The notes beneath the pieces were generated by a model. The model had not been told where the DNA came from, searched no databases, and was given only the letters and a program-made list of their open reading frames with translations. Position numbers and translations under genes: made by a program. This document shows positions 15,002 to 28,383 of a stretch of DNA of 64,000 bases, piece by piece. Source of the stretch: Bolinopsis microptera. Taxonomy: Eukaryota; Ctenophora; Tentaculata; Lobata; Bolinopsidae. Each line of letters opens with the position of its first letter. The first letter of the stretch is position 1. Location of the stretch: positions 22,004,828 to 22,068,827 of the forward strand of contig NC_087076.1 of NCBI RefSeq assembly GCF_026151205.1, given 5' to 3'.

Positions 15002-16240
15002 CAATGTAAAATATCCATCAAGTATATTAGCTTCTCCCCAAATTATATTGACCAGTCAGCAGTAATAAGGTAATACTGTGGTCTTGTTCAATTTTTGCCT
15101 GAGTTTCCCTTATGTTTATGAACTTGCTTTTCCAAATTAGCTAGTTTGGTTGATCTAATTCTCACCACCTAAGATGAGAAATACGTACCTTTAAAACTTG
15201 GGCTGAAAGGTACAGTGCTTGCAATTGCGAAAAAAATGCACAAAAACCACGTTCACACGACAACTTTCATGGTAGCTGAATTCGCTCATCACTGCATTTC
15301 AATTTATACGATTAGATTTAGAGCAGTTGTACAATACGTGCGCGCAAGAATGTTCCAGAATTGTTTATTTACTCCAATAAGCACATGAAAATGTGATACT
15401 GATTTTATCTGTCACTACTCATTTTTATCTCCCACTGTTAATTTATTATCTTAATACTTCATGTTTCTCGTCGAATAAAACCTCAAATAAAATTATGATA
15501 ATACTAAAGGAACATTGCAAGTACTCCACTGACTTTGAAAAAAGTTACATTTTTTTCCAAAAAAGGCTGTACCCTATAGGGCCTGTACGGTACGTACCTT
15601 TAAAAGTTGCTGCACCGTACGTACTTTAAGCCCAGGACCGTACTTCTCATTATAGCTCACCACCGTACAGTGCCAATCCCGACTTCATCTACATAAACTT
15701 CATTCATTCTAACCCCATTTACGTCATTGAACGTGATCGTAATTTGAGCGTGTTATCTGCTTGATGTTATTATAGACAATAGACTATTTGTAATTATTCT
15801 AGTTATTAAACAATTCAATATTCATAACTTAGTATTTGTTATATTATCCTCGTACTTGTCATTTTGAGAGCATGCTCTGCAAGTCTACGTGTCCACAAGC
15901 CTAAGTGTCGACGGCTTGTCCACAATCTCGGTTTTATGGACAATAGCTAGTGAACATTAAGTGGTGAGCTAGTGACTAGTAAGAAATTAATATATTGAAA
16001 ATAATACAATGAATATAATTGTCAACAAATAGTTAAGGTATTGTTAGCGCGGACCGGTATGACAGCACCCAACCATTTCAATTACAATCAGCTTTCTACA
16101 GAAATATTTCAAGGACGAGACTACGAGAGGCAATTTAACACGTCAAAGAATTAATGCAATAAAGGACATTATAGCTATTGTTTGTGACATTTGGACACGT
16201 GGCACGTGGCCTGTCAATTCAGGGTAAGTACTGAGTATAT
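15002..16240. other. Intergenic DNA
   Basis: No gene recognised. Two small symmetric patches built on GTAC are visible: GTACCTTT...AAAGGTAC around 15185-15213, and a GTACGGTACGTACC cluster near 15585-15625. No RNA gene seen. Confidence 0.5.
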
Positions 16241-16480
16241 AACCCAGTGCGTTGCACGGGTATAACCTAGAACACGTTCATTCGAGGTAACCCGGCCCAT
16301 ACATGTGTCTGTTTCTTAGGGGGAGTAGCTATCGTACTATTAGGGAATTCAACCTGCGTGACTTGGGTCGTAATATTTTTGAGTTTTCAACCCGGAATAT
16401 ATTTCTTCTTAAACCTTCTCACATGAGCTCTATGATAGTTTTCCTATCGACTGAGCTAAAGATCGAATCCTTGTTTCTTA
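16241..16480 (-). repeat. Possible dispersed repeat with tRNA-like promoter boxes
   Basis: On the minus strand, 16459-16443 reads TTAGCTCAGTCGATAGG, close to a tRNA A box, and 16393-16383 reads GGGTTGAAAAC, a weak B-box match about 66 bases downstream. The spacing is longer than in most tRNAs and no cloverleaf could be drawn, so a tRNA-derived SINE or chance is likelier than a tRNA gene. At the other end, CCCAGTGCGTTGCACGGG (16243-16260) forms a short hairpin with one bulged base. Confidence 0.25.
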
Positions 16481-18481
16481 CAAAGCGCATTTATTCATGA
16501 AATATTAAAGTTTGATTAATGCCATTTATATTAATTTACTAAACATGTAAAGTTCACAATATAAAAGTAGCAACCCAGAATCGCATTTATAAAATGAGAT
16601 AATGTAAGCTCTAAAGTACGAAAGAACACCGTCGCCCCTTTATAATTTCCTAGAGATAATCACGATTGAAGTTACCATGTTTCTTGATGTTTCCAGTCCT
16701 CAAACCATTTGGACTCAGTCAGGAAATAGAGCAAATAAATGAACTTTTAAAAGAACATACTATGAACCTACTGATCTAATTAATAACTTCATCAATTTTA
16801 CCACGTCCCGTCTGGGTAATTAAAGATATATAAAACCACGGATGACTTCTCTTTCTAGGTGGCAGTAAATCTATTAAAATATAATTATTATGATATTTTG
16901 CAAAACTCCATCTGATTATCATCTGCCCTATGTACATATATTTGCTCCGAAGATGCGATCAAAATGTTGTACTCCATAGTAACATATGCCAGTCAAGGGA
17001 GTTTTAATTTTTTGTCTGAATGAAGCCTTGTTCTGTAGTTTTCATTTGTTTTCATTTGCAACAGCTTGATTTATATAAAATTATTGCTTTTGTCTTGATA
17101 ACTGCGGGTGACACAGCGAGGAGATTCTTCCAGCAGACGTTCTGTAGACTCTACAGAAAATTCACACAACTCTTCAAGACGTGAAATCAATTCTGCATAC
17201 CACCACTTAAGCGTTCATCTATGACACACCCCTTAACACTTACCATCATCATTGATTACAAATCTTGATTCCACCGGCATCCTCCCACAGGACTGCCATA
17301 CCCCAGAAGAGGTAGGCAAGCATCCATATGCTATCCTCTCGTGGGCCGACCAGGCCCAGCCTCTCTTTAAAAAATATATATTCTGCATATTTTGCATACG
17401 TTTAAATATGGTCAAATCAGTTTTACTTACCATTATTCGTAAAAATTTAGGAGTTTCAAAATATAGAATTAAATTGTCTGTTCATATTATATGCATTTTC
17501 TCTAAAATTGAACCATAGGTAAAGGTATTATGAGTATGACAAGACCCCAGGGGCAGCTTGGTTTTGATATATAAAACTAATTAATCGTTCCAACCGTACA
17601 GAACTCATGGTTTTCCTGTGTAAGGAGTAACCACTTCAGCTACATAGCTGATTGATTAATGAGCAAGTTCAGATGGTCTTCTAGCATTCTCCGCATTCCT
17701 TTCTCTCATCACTGGACTGAGAGTACTAGAGTTGACGGTCGACTGTTATGTGTCCGTGACTGTGTCCGTCTGTCCGACTGTTATATGTCCGTGACGCATG
17801 TTGATCAAATAACATATTCCATTATTTTAGGATTACTGATCTTTCTTATTCTTGTGTAAATTTGTAGTATGCCGGTCCAGGATCGGGCGCACAAACTTAC
17901 TTTTTCGGTTTTAATACAAAAGCATCAAACTAGTCAGGATTATAATGAATGGAATTTAATTCCAATTTCCATGTTAAATTTGATAATATTGTCATCACTC
18001 GCCAGTCAATAAGTACATATTTCTTCTCCCCACTTGTCCAACCCTGTAGTTCAGCCATGTAGTTCAGCCTTTAGCCATTACACTAAATTATCACTCGCCG
18101 CTATAAGCTTGACCAACCTTCCACGCTAGACGTTTACACGTTCGTTTTGTCAGGGAATTTGTCCACTAAAGTTCATATACCAATTTTACCGAATACCTGT
18201 CGTGGCTGGCCGTATTATTACATTTGGGGTCCCCAGCATGCTGGCTTGTCAACATGATCTATAAGGATTGTCAGATTGATCACGGTGTGTACCTAAGTCA
18301 CTATTAGTACCACATGATCTATATAGTCATTACTTAGACCCTGAAAGGAGAGCTCCAGGATGACTGCTTTCATTATACTGACAGCATTTACTATAGTAGG
18401 TTCAGCAGTTAGGTTCACTGTTCACTTCAAAAGATGAATTGTGATTTACAAACCATCTCTATTATCACACCATGACTGACC
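16481..18481. other. Intergenic DNA before the giant array
   Basis: No convincing exon, RNA gene or mobile element. ORFs of 66-88 codons at 17233-17518 overlap on opposite strands and show no recognisable family. A short GTCCGTGACTGTGTCCGTCTG duplication lies near 17753-17794. Confidence 0.5.
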
Positions 18482-21400
18482 ACAAGTTCTCACCCAAACA
18501 AGTTCTCACCCACACAAGTTCTCACCCACACAAGTTCTCACCCACACAAGTTCTCACCCACACAAGTTCTCACCCACGCTAGTTCTCACCCACGCTAGTT
18601 CTCACCCACACAAGTTCTCACCTACACAAGTTCTCACCCACACAAGTTCTCACCCACACAAGTTCTCACCCACACAAGTTCCCACCCACACAAGTTATCA
18701 CCCACAAAAGTTCTCACCCACACAAGTTCTCATCCACACAAGTTCTCACCCACACAAGTTCTCACCCACACAAGTTCTCACCCACACAAGTTCTCACCCA
18801 CACAAGTTCTCACCCACACAAGTTCTCACTCACACAAGTTCTCACCCACACAAGTTCTCACCCACACAAGTTCTCACCCGCACAAGTTCTCACCCACACA
18901 AGTTCTCACTCACACAAGCTCTCACCCACACAAGTTCTCCCCACACAAGTTCTCACCCACACAAGTTTTCACCCACACAAGTTCTCACCCGCACAAGTTC
19001 TCACCCACACAAGTTCTCACTCACACAAGTTCTCACCCACACAAGTTCTCACCCACACAAGTTCTCACTCACACAAGTTCTCGCCCACACAAGTTCTCAC
19101 CCACACAAGTTCTCACCTACACAAGTTCTCACCCGCACAAGTTCTCACTCACACAAGTTCTCACCCACACAAGTTCTCACCCACACAAGTTCTCACAAAC
19201 ACAAGTTCTCACCCACACAAGTTCCCACCCACACAAGTTCTCACCCACACAAGTTCTCACCCACACAAGTTCTCACACACACAAGTTCTCACTCTTACAA
19301 GTTCTCACCCACACAAGTTCTCACACACACAAGTTCTCACCCACACAAGTTCTCACCCACACAAGTTCTCACCCACACAAGTTCTCACCCACACAAGTTC
19401 TCACTCACACAAGTTCTCACTCACACAAGTTCTCACTCACACAAGTTCTCACCCACACAAGTTCTCATCCGCACAAGTTCTCACCCACACAAGTTCTCGC
19501 TCACACAAGTTCTCACCCACACAAGTTCTCACCCGCACAAGTTCTCACCCGCACAAGTTCTCACCCACACAAGTTCTCACCCACACAAGTTCTCACCCAC
19601 AAAAGTTCTCACTCACACAAAATCTCACCCGCACAAGTTCTCAACCAAAAAAGTTCTCACTCACACAAGTTCTCACCCACACAAGTTCTCACCCACAAAA
19701 GTTCTCGCCCACACAAGTTCTCACCCACACAAGCTCTCACCCATACAAGTTATCACCCACACAAGGTCTCACCCACACAAGTTCTCACCCACACAAGTTT
19801 CACCCACACAAGTTCTCACCCACACAAGTTCTCACCCGCACAAGTTCTCACTCACACAATTTCTCACCCGCACAAGTTCTAACCCACACAAGTTCTCGCC
19901 CACACAAGTTCTCGCCCACACAAGTTCTCGCCCACACAAGTTCTCACCCACACAAGTTCTCACCCACACAAGTTCTCACCCACACAAGTTCTCACCCACA
20001 CAAGTTCTCACCCACACAAGTTTTCACCCACACAAGTTCTCACCCACACAAGTTCTCACCCACACAAGTTCTCACTCACACAAGTTCTCACTCACACAAG
20101 TTCTCACTCACACAAGTTCTCACTCACAAAAGTTCTCACCCACACAAGTTCTCACCCACACAAGTTCTCACCCACACAAGTTCTCACCCACACAAGTTCT
20201 CCCCACACAAGTTCTCACCCACACAAGTTCTAACCCACACAAGTTTTCACCCACACAAGTTCTCGCCCGCACAAGTTCTCGCCCACACAAGTTCTCACCC
20301 ACACAAGTTCTCACCAACACAAGTTCTCGCCCACACAAGTTCTCGCCCACACAAGTTCTCACCCACACAAGTTCTCACCCACACAAGTTCTCACCCACAC
20401 AAGTTCTCACCAACACAAGTTCTCACTCACACAAGTTCTCACCCACACAAGTTCTCACCCACACAAGTTCTCACCCACACAAGTTCTCACCCACACAAGT
20501 TCTCACACACACAAGTTCTCACCCACACAAGTTCTCACCCACACAAGTTCTCACCCACACAAGTTCTCACCCACACAAGTTCTCACCCACACAAGTTCTC
20601 ACCCACACAAGTTCTCACCCACACAAGTTCTCACTCACACAAGTTCTCACCCACACAAGTTCTTCCCCACACAAGTTCTCACTCACACAAGTTCTCACCC
20701 GCACAAGTTCTCACCCACACAAGTTCTCACCCACACAAGTTCTCACCCACACAAGTTCTCACCCACACAAGTTCTCACCCACACAAGTTCTCACTCACAC
20801 AAGTTCTCACCCACACAAGTTCTCACCCACACAAGTTCTCACCCACACAAGTTCTCACTCACACAAGTTCTCACTCACACAAGTTCTCACCCACACAAGT
20901 TCTCACTCACAACAGTTCTCACTCACACAAGTTCTCACCCACACAAGTTCTCGCCCACACAAGTTCTCGCCCACACAAGTTCTCACCCACACAAGTTCTC
21001 ACCCACACAAGTTCTCACCAACACAAGTTCTCACCCACACAAGTTCTCGCTCACACAAGTTCTCACCCACAAAAGTTCTCACTCACACAAGTTCTCACTC
21101 ACACAAGTTCTCACCCGCACAAGTTCTCACTCACACAAGTTCTCACCCACACAAGTTCTCACTCACACAAGTTCTCACCCACACAAGTTCTCACCCACAC
21201 TGCACAAGTTCTCACCCACACAAGTTCTCACCCACACTGCACAAGTTCTCACCCACACAAGTTCTCACCCACACAAGTTCTCACCCAAACAAGTTCTCAC
21301 CCACACAAGTTCTCACTCATACAAGTTCTCACCAACACAAGTTATCACCCACACAAGTTCTCACCCACACAAGTTCTCACCCACACAAGTTCTCACCCAC

Positions 21401-24400
21401 ACAAGTTCTCACTCACACAAGTTCTCACCCACAAAAGTTCTCACTCACACAAGTTCTCACCCGCACAAGTTCTCACCCACACAAGTTCTCACCCACACAA
21501 GTTCGCACCCACACTGCACAAGTTTTCACCCACACAAGTTCTCACCCACACTGCACAAGTTCTCACCCACACAAGTTCTCACCCGCAAAAGTTCTCACCC
21601 ACACAAGTTCTCACCCGCACAAGTTCTCACTCATACAAGTTCTCACCCACACAAGTTATCACCCACACAAGTTCTCACCCACACAAGTTCTCACCCTCAC
21701 AAGTTCTCACCCACACAAGTTCTCACTCACACAAGTTCTCACCCACACAAGTTCTCACCCACACAAGTTCTCACCTACACAAGTTCTCACCCACACAAGT
21801 TCTCACCCACAAGAGTTCTCACCCGCACAAGTTCTCACTCACACAAGTTCTCACCCGCACAAGTTCTCACTCACACAAGTTCTCACTCACACAAGTTCTC
21901 ACCCACACAAGTTCTCACCCACACAAGTTCTCACCCACACAAGTTCTCACCCACACAAGTTCTCACCCACACAAGTTCCCACCCACACAAGTTCTCACCC
22001 GCACAAGTTCTCACTCACACAAGTTCTCACCCGCACAAGCTCTCACCCACACAAGTTCTCACCCACACAAGTTCTCACCCACACAAGTTCTCACCCACAC
22101 AAGTTCTCACCTACACAAGTTCTCACCCACACAAGTTCTCACCCACAAGAGTTCTCACCCGCACAAGTTCTCACTCACACAAGTTCTCACCCGCACAAGT
22201 TCTCACTCACACAAGTTCTCACTCACACAAGTTCTCACCCACACAAGTTCTCACCCACACAAGTTCTCACCCACACAAGTTCTCACCCACACAAGTTCTC
22301 ACCCACACAAGTTCCCACCCACACAAGTTCTCACCCGCACAAGTTCTCACTCACACAAGTTCTCACCCGCACAAGTTCTCACTCACACAAGTTCTCACTC
22401 ACACAAGTTCTCACCCACACAAGTTCTCACCCACACAAGTTCTCACCCACACAAGTTCTCACCCACACAAGTTCTCACCCACACAAGTTCCCACCCACAC
22501 AAGTTCTCACCCGCACAAGTTCTCACTCACACAAGTTCTCACCCGCACAAGCTCTCACCCACACAAGTTCTCACCCACACAAGTTCTCACCCACACAAGT
22601 TCTCACTCACACAAGTTCTCACTCACACAAGTTCTCACCCACACAAGTTCTCACCCGCACAAGTTCTCAGTCACACAAGTTCTCACCCGCACAAGTTCTC
22701 ACCCACACAAGTTCTCACCCACACAAGTTCTCACCCACACAAGTTCTCACCCACACAAGTTCTCACCCACACAAGTTCTCACCCACGCTAGTTCTCACCC
22801 ACGCTAGTTCTCACCCACACAAGTTCTCACCTACACAAGTTCTCACCCACACAAGTTCTCACCCACACAAGTTCTCACCCACACAAGTTCCCACCCACAC
22901 AAGTTATCACCCACAAAAGTTCTCACCCACACAAGTTCTCATCCACACAAGTTCTCACCCACACAAGTTCTCACCCACACAAGTTCTCACCCACACAAGT
23001 TCTCACCCACACAAGTTCTCACCCACACAAGTTCTCACTCACACAAGTTCTCACCCACACAAGTTCTCACCCACACAAGTTCTCACCCGCACAAGTTCTC
23101 ACCCACACAAGTTCTCACTCACACAAGCTCTCACCCACACAAGTTCTCCCCACACAAGTTCTCACCCACACAAGTTTTCACCCACACAAGTTCTCACCCG
23201 CACAAGTTCTCACCCACACAAGTTCTCACTCACACAAGTTCTCACCCACACAAGTTCTCACCCACACAAGTTTTCACTCACACAAGTTCTCACCCACACA
23301 AGTTCTCACCCACACAAGTTCTCACCTACACAAGTTCTCACCCGCACAAGTTCTCACTCACACAAGTTCTCACCCACACAAGTTCTCACCCACACAAGTT
23401 CTCACAAACACAAGTTCTCACCCACACAAGTTCCCACCCACACAAGTTCTCACCCACACAAGTTCTCACCCACACAAGTTCTCACACACACAAGTTCTCA
23501 CTCTTACAAGTTCTCACCCACACAAGTTCTCACACACACAAGTTCTCACCCACACAAGTTCTCACCCACACAAGTTCTCACCCACACAAGTTCTCACCCA
23601 CACAAGTTCTCACTCACACAAGTTCTCACTCACACAAGTTCTCACTCACACAAGTTCTCACCCACACAAGTTCTCATCCGCACAAGTTCTCACCCACACA
23701 AGTTCTCGCTCACACAAGTTCTCACCCACACAAGTTCTCACCCGCACAAGTTCTCACCCGCACAAGTTCTCACCCACACAAGTTCTCACCCACACAAGTT
23801 CTCACCCACAAAAGTTCTCACTCACACAAAATCTCACCCGCACAAGTTCTCAACCAAAAAAGTTCTCACTCACACAAGTTCTCACCCACACAAGTTCTCA
23901 CCCACAAAAGTTCTCGCCCACACAAGTTCTCACCCACACAAGCTCTCACCCATACAAGTTATCACCCACACAAGGTCTCACCCACACAAGTTCTCACCCA
24001 CACAAGTTTCACCCACACAAGTTCTCACCCACACAAGTTCTCACCCGCACAAGTTCTCACTCACACAATTTCTCACCCGCACAAGTTCTAACCCACACAA
24101 GTTCTCGCCCACACAAGTTCTCGCCCACACAAGTTCTCGCCCACACAAGTTCTCACCCACACAAGTTCTCACCCACACAAGTTCTCACCCACACAAGTTC
24201 TCACCCACACAAGTTCTCACCCACACAAGTTTTCACCCACACAAGTTCTCACCCACACAAGTTCTCACCCACACAAGTTCTCACTCACACAAGTTCTCAC
24301 TCACACAAGTTCTCACTCACACAAGTTCTCACTCACAAAAGTTCTCACCCACACAAGTTCTCACCCACACAAGTTCTCACCCACACAAGTTCTCCCCACA

Positions 24401-27400
24401 CAAGTTCTCACCCACACAAGTTCTAACCCACACAAGTTTTCACCCACACAAGTTCTCACCCGCACAAGTTCTCGCCCACACAAGTTCTCACCCACACAAG
24501 TTCTCACCAACACAAGTTCTCGCCCACACAAGTTCTCGCCCACACAAGTTCTCACCCACACAAGTTCTCACCCACACAAGTTCTCACCCACACAAGTTCT
24601 CACCAACACAAGTTCTCACTCACACAAGTTCTCACCCACACAAGTTCTCACCCACACAAGTTCTCACCCACACAAGTTCTCACCCACACAAGTTCTCACA
24701 CACACAAGTTCTCACCCACACAAGTTCTCACCCACACAAGTTCTCACCCACACAAGTTCTCACCCACACAAGTTCTCACCCACACAAGTTCTCACCCACA
24801 CAAGTTCTCACCCACACAAGTTCTCACTCACACAAGTTCTCACCCACACAAGTTCTTCCCCACACAAGTTCTCACTCACACAAGTTCTCACCCGCACAAG
24901 TTCTCACCCACACAAGTTCTCACCCACACAAGTTCTCACCCACACAAGTTCTCACCCACACAAGTTCTCACCCACACAAGTTCTCACTCACACAAGTTCT
25001 CACCCACACAAGTTCTCACCCACACAAGTTCTCACCCACACAAGTTCTCACTCACACAAGTTCTCACTCACACAAGTTCTCACCCACACAAGTTCTCACT
25101 CACAACAGTTCTCACTCACACAAGTTCTCACCCACACAAGTTCTCGCCCACACAAGTTCTCGCCCACACAAGTTCTCACCCACACAAGTTCTCACCCACA
25201 CAAGTTCTCACCAACACAAGTTCTCACCCACACAAGTTCTCGCTCACACAAGTTCTCACCCACAAAAGTTCTCACTCACACAAGTTCTCACTCACACAAG
25301 TTCTCACCCGCACAAGTTCTCACTCACACAAGTTCTCACCCACACAAGTTCTCACTCACACAAGTTCTCACCCACACAAGTTCTCACCCACACTGCACAA
25401 GTTCTCACCCACACAAGTTCTCACCCACACTGCACAAGTTCTCACCCACACAAGTTCTCACCCACACAAGTTCTCACCCAAACAAGTTCTCACCCACACA
25501 AGTTCTCACTCATACAAGTTCTCACCAACACAAGTTATCACCCACACAAGTTCTCACCCACACAAGTTCTCACCCACACAAGTTCTCACCCACACAAGTT
25601 CTCACTCACACAAGTTCTCACCCACAAAAGTTCTCACTCACACAAGTTCTCACCCGCACAAGTTCTCACCCACACAAGTTCTCACCCACACAAGTTCGCA
25701 CCCACACTGCACAAGTTTTCACCCACACAAGTTCTCACCCACACTGCACAAGTTCTCACCCACACAAGTTCTCACCTACACAAGTTCTCACCCACACAAG
25801 TTCTCACCCACACAAGTTCTCACCCGCACAAGTTCTCACTCACACAAGTTCTCACCCGCACAAGTTCTCACTCACACAAGTTCTCACTCACACAAGTTCT
25901 CACCCACACAAGTTCTCACCCACACAAGTTCTCACCCACACAAGTTCTCACCCACACAAGTTCTCACCCACACAAGTTCCCACCCACACAAGTTCTCACC
26001 CGCACAAGTTCTCACTCACACAAGTTCTCACCCGCACAAGCTCTCACCCACACAAGTTCTCACCCACACAAGTTCTCACCCACACAAGTTCTCACTCACA
26101 CAAGTTCTCACTCACACAAGTTCTCACCCACACAAGTTCTCACCCGCACAAGTTCTCAGTCACACAAGTTCTCACCCGCACAAGTTCCCACCCACACAAG
26201 TTCTCACCCGCACAAGTTCTCACTCACACAAGTTCTCACCCGCACAAGCTCTCACCCACACAAGTTCTCACCCACACAAGTTCTCACCCACACAAGTTCT
26301 CACTCACACAAGTTCTCACCCACAAAAGTTCTCACTCACACAAGTTCTCACCCGCACAAGTTCTCACCCACACAAGTTCTCACCCACACAAGTTCGCACC
26401 CACACTGCACAAGTTTTCACCCACACAAGTTCTCACCCACACTGCACAAGTTCTCACCCACACAAGTTCTCACCCGCACAAGTTCTCACCCACACAAGTT
26501 CTCACCCGCACAAGTTCTCACTCATACAAGTTCTCACCCACACAAGTTATCACCCACACAAGTTCTCACCCACACAAGTTCTCACCCTCACAAGTTCTCA
26601 CCCACACAAGTTCTCACTCACACAAGTTCTCACCCACACAAGTTCTCACCCACACAAGTTCTCACCTACACAAGTTCTCACCCACACAAGTTCTCACCCA
26701 CACAAGTTCTCACCCGCACAAGTTCTCACTCACACAAGTTCTCACCCGCACAAGTTCTCACTCACACAAGTTCTCACTCACACGAGTTCTCACCCACACA
26801 AGTTCTCACCCACACAAGTTCTCACCCACACAAGTTCTCACCCACACAAGTTCTCACCCAAACAAGTTCCCACCCACACAAGTTCTCACCCGCACAAGTT
26901 CTCACTCAAACAAGTTCTCACCCGCACAAGCTCTCACCCACACAAGTTCTCACCCACACAAGTTCTCACCCACACAAGTTCTCACTCACACAAGTTCTCA
27001 CTCACACAAGTTCTCACCCACACAAGTTCTCACCCGCACAAGTTCTCACTCACACCAGTTCTCACCCGCACAAGTTCTCACCCACACAAGTTCTCACCCA
27101 CACAAGTTCTCACCCACACAAGTTCTCACTCACACAAGTTCTCACCCGCACAAGTTCTCACTCACACAAGTTCTCACCCACACAAGCTCTCACACACACA
27201 AGTTCTCACTCACACAAGTTCTCACCCGCACAAGTTCTCACCCACACAAGTTCTCACCCACACAAGTTCTCACCCACACAAGTTCTCACCCACACAAATT
27301 CTCACTCACACAAGTTCTCACCCACACAAGTTCTCACTCACACAAGTTCTCACCCACACAAGTTCTCACTCACACAAGCTCTCACCCACACAAGTTCTCA

Positions 27401-28383
27401 CCCACACAAGTTCTCGCCCACACAAGTTATCACCCACACAAGTTATCACCCACACAAGTTCTCACTCACACAAGTTCTCACCCACACAATTTTTCACCCA
27501 CACAAGTTCTCACCGACACAAGTTCTCACCCACACAAGTTCTCACCCGCACAAGTTCTCACCCACACAAGTTCTCACCCGCACAAGTTCTCACCCACACA
27601 AGTTCTCACCCACACAAGTTCTCACTCACACAATTTCTCACCCGCACAAGTTCTCACCCACACAAGTTCTCACCCACACAAGTTCTCACTCACACAAGTT
27701 CTCACCCGCACAAGTTCTCACCCGCACAAGTTGTCACCCACACAAGTTCTCACCCACACAAGTTCTCACCCACACAAGTTCTCACCCGCACAAGTTCTCA
27801 CCCACACAAGTTCTCACCCACACAAGTTCTCACTCACACAAGTTCTCACCCACACAAGTTCTCATCCGCACAAGTTCTCACCCACACAAGTTCTCGCTCA
27901 CACAAGTTCTCACTCACACAAGTTCTCACCCACACAAGTTCTCACTCACACAAGTTCTCACCCACACAAGTTCTCACTCACACAAGTTCTCACTCACACA
28001 AGTTCTCACCCACACAAGTTCTCACCCACACAAGTTATCACCCACACAAGTTCTCACCCACACAAGTTCTCACCCACACAAGTTCTCACCCACACAAGTT
28101 CCCACCCACACAAGTTCTCACCCACACAAGTTCCCACCCACACAAGTTCTCACCCACACAAGTTCTAACCCACACAAGTTCTCACCCACACAAGTTCTCA
28201 CCCACACAAGTTCTCACCCACACAAGTTCTCACCCACACAAGTTCTCACCCACACAAGTTCTCACCCACACAAGTTCTCACCCACACAAGTTCTCACCCA
28301 CACAAGTTCTCACCCACACAAGTTCTCACCCACACAAGTTCTCACCCACACAAGTTCTCACCCACACAAGTTCTCACTCACAC
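18482..28383. repeat. 9.9-kb, 16-bp minisatellite with higher-order duplications
   Basis: About 619 units of TTCTCACCCACACAAG with frequent one-base variants (CACTCACAC, CACCCGCAC, CTCGCCC) and a few insertions (ACTGCACAAG). Rare markers repeat at fixed distances. The CACGCTAG doublet (18575 and 22784) and ACTCTTAC (19291 and 23500) are 4209 bp apart. TTCGCACCC (21501 and 25694) is 4193 bp apart, with a third copy at 26392. Segments of about 3 kb (roughly 18.57-21.59 and 22.78-25.77 kb) are therefore near-identical duplicates differing by about one unit. The plus strand has 7 C to 1 G per unit, a strong strand skew. ORFs inside (for example 27731-28168) are artefacts of a stop-poor unit. Confidence 0.97.

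Noticed and set aside
27731-28168. 145-codon His/Ser/Thr-rich ORF
   Set aside because: It lies wholly inside the 16-bp minisatellite, whose unit lacks stops; the frame rotates through the unit and is broken by unit-length changes.
18482-28383. Telomere-like repeat (C-rich, CACCCACAC)
   Set aside because: The unit is not TTAGGG-type, the array is interstitial with unique DNA on both sides, and the variant and higher-order pattern is that of a minisatellite.
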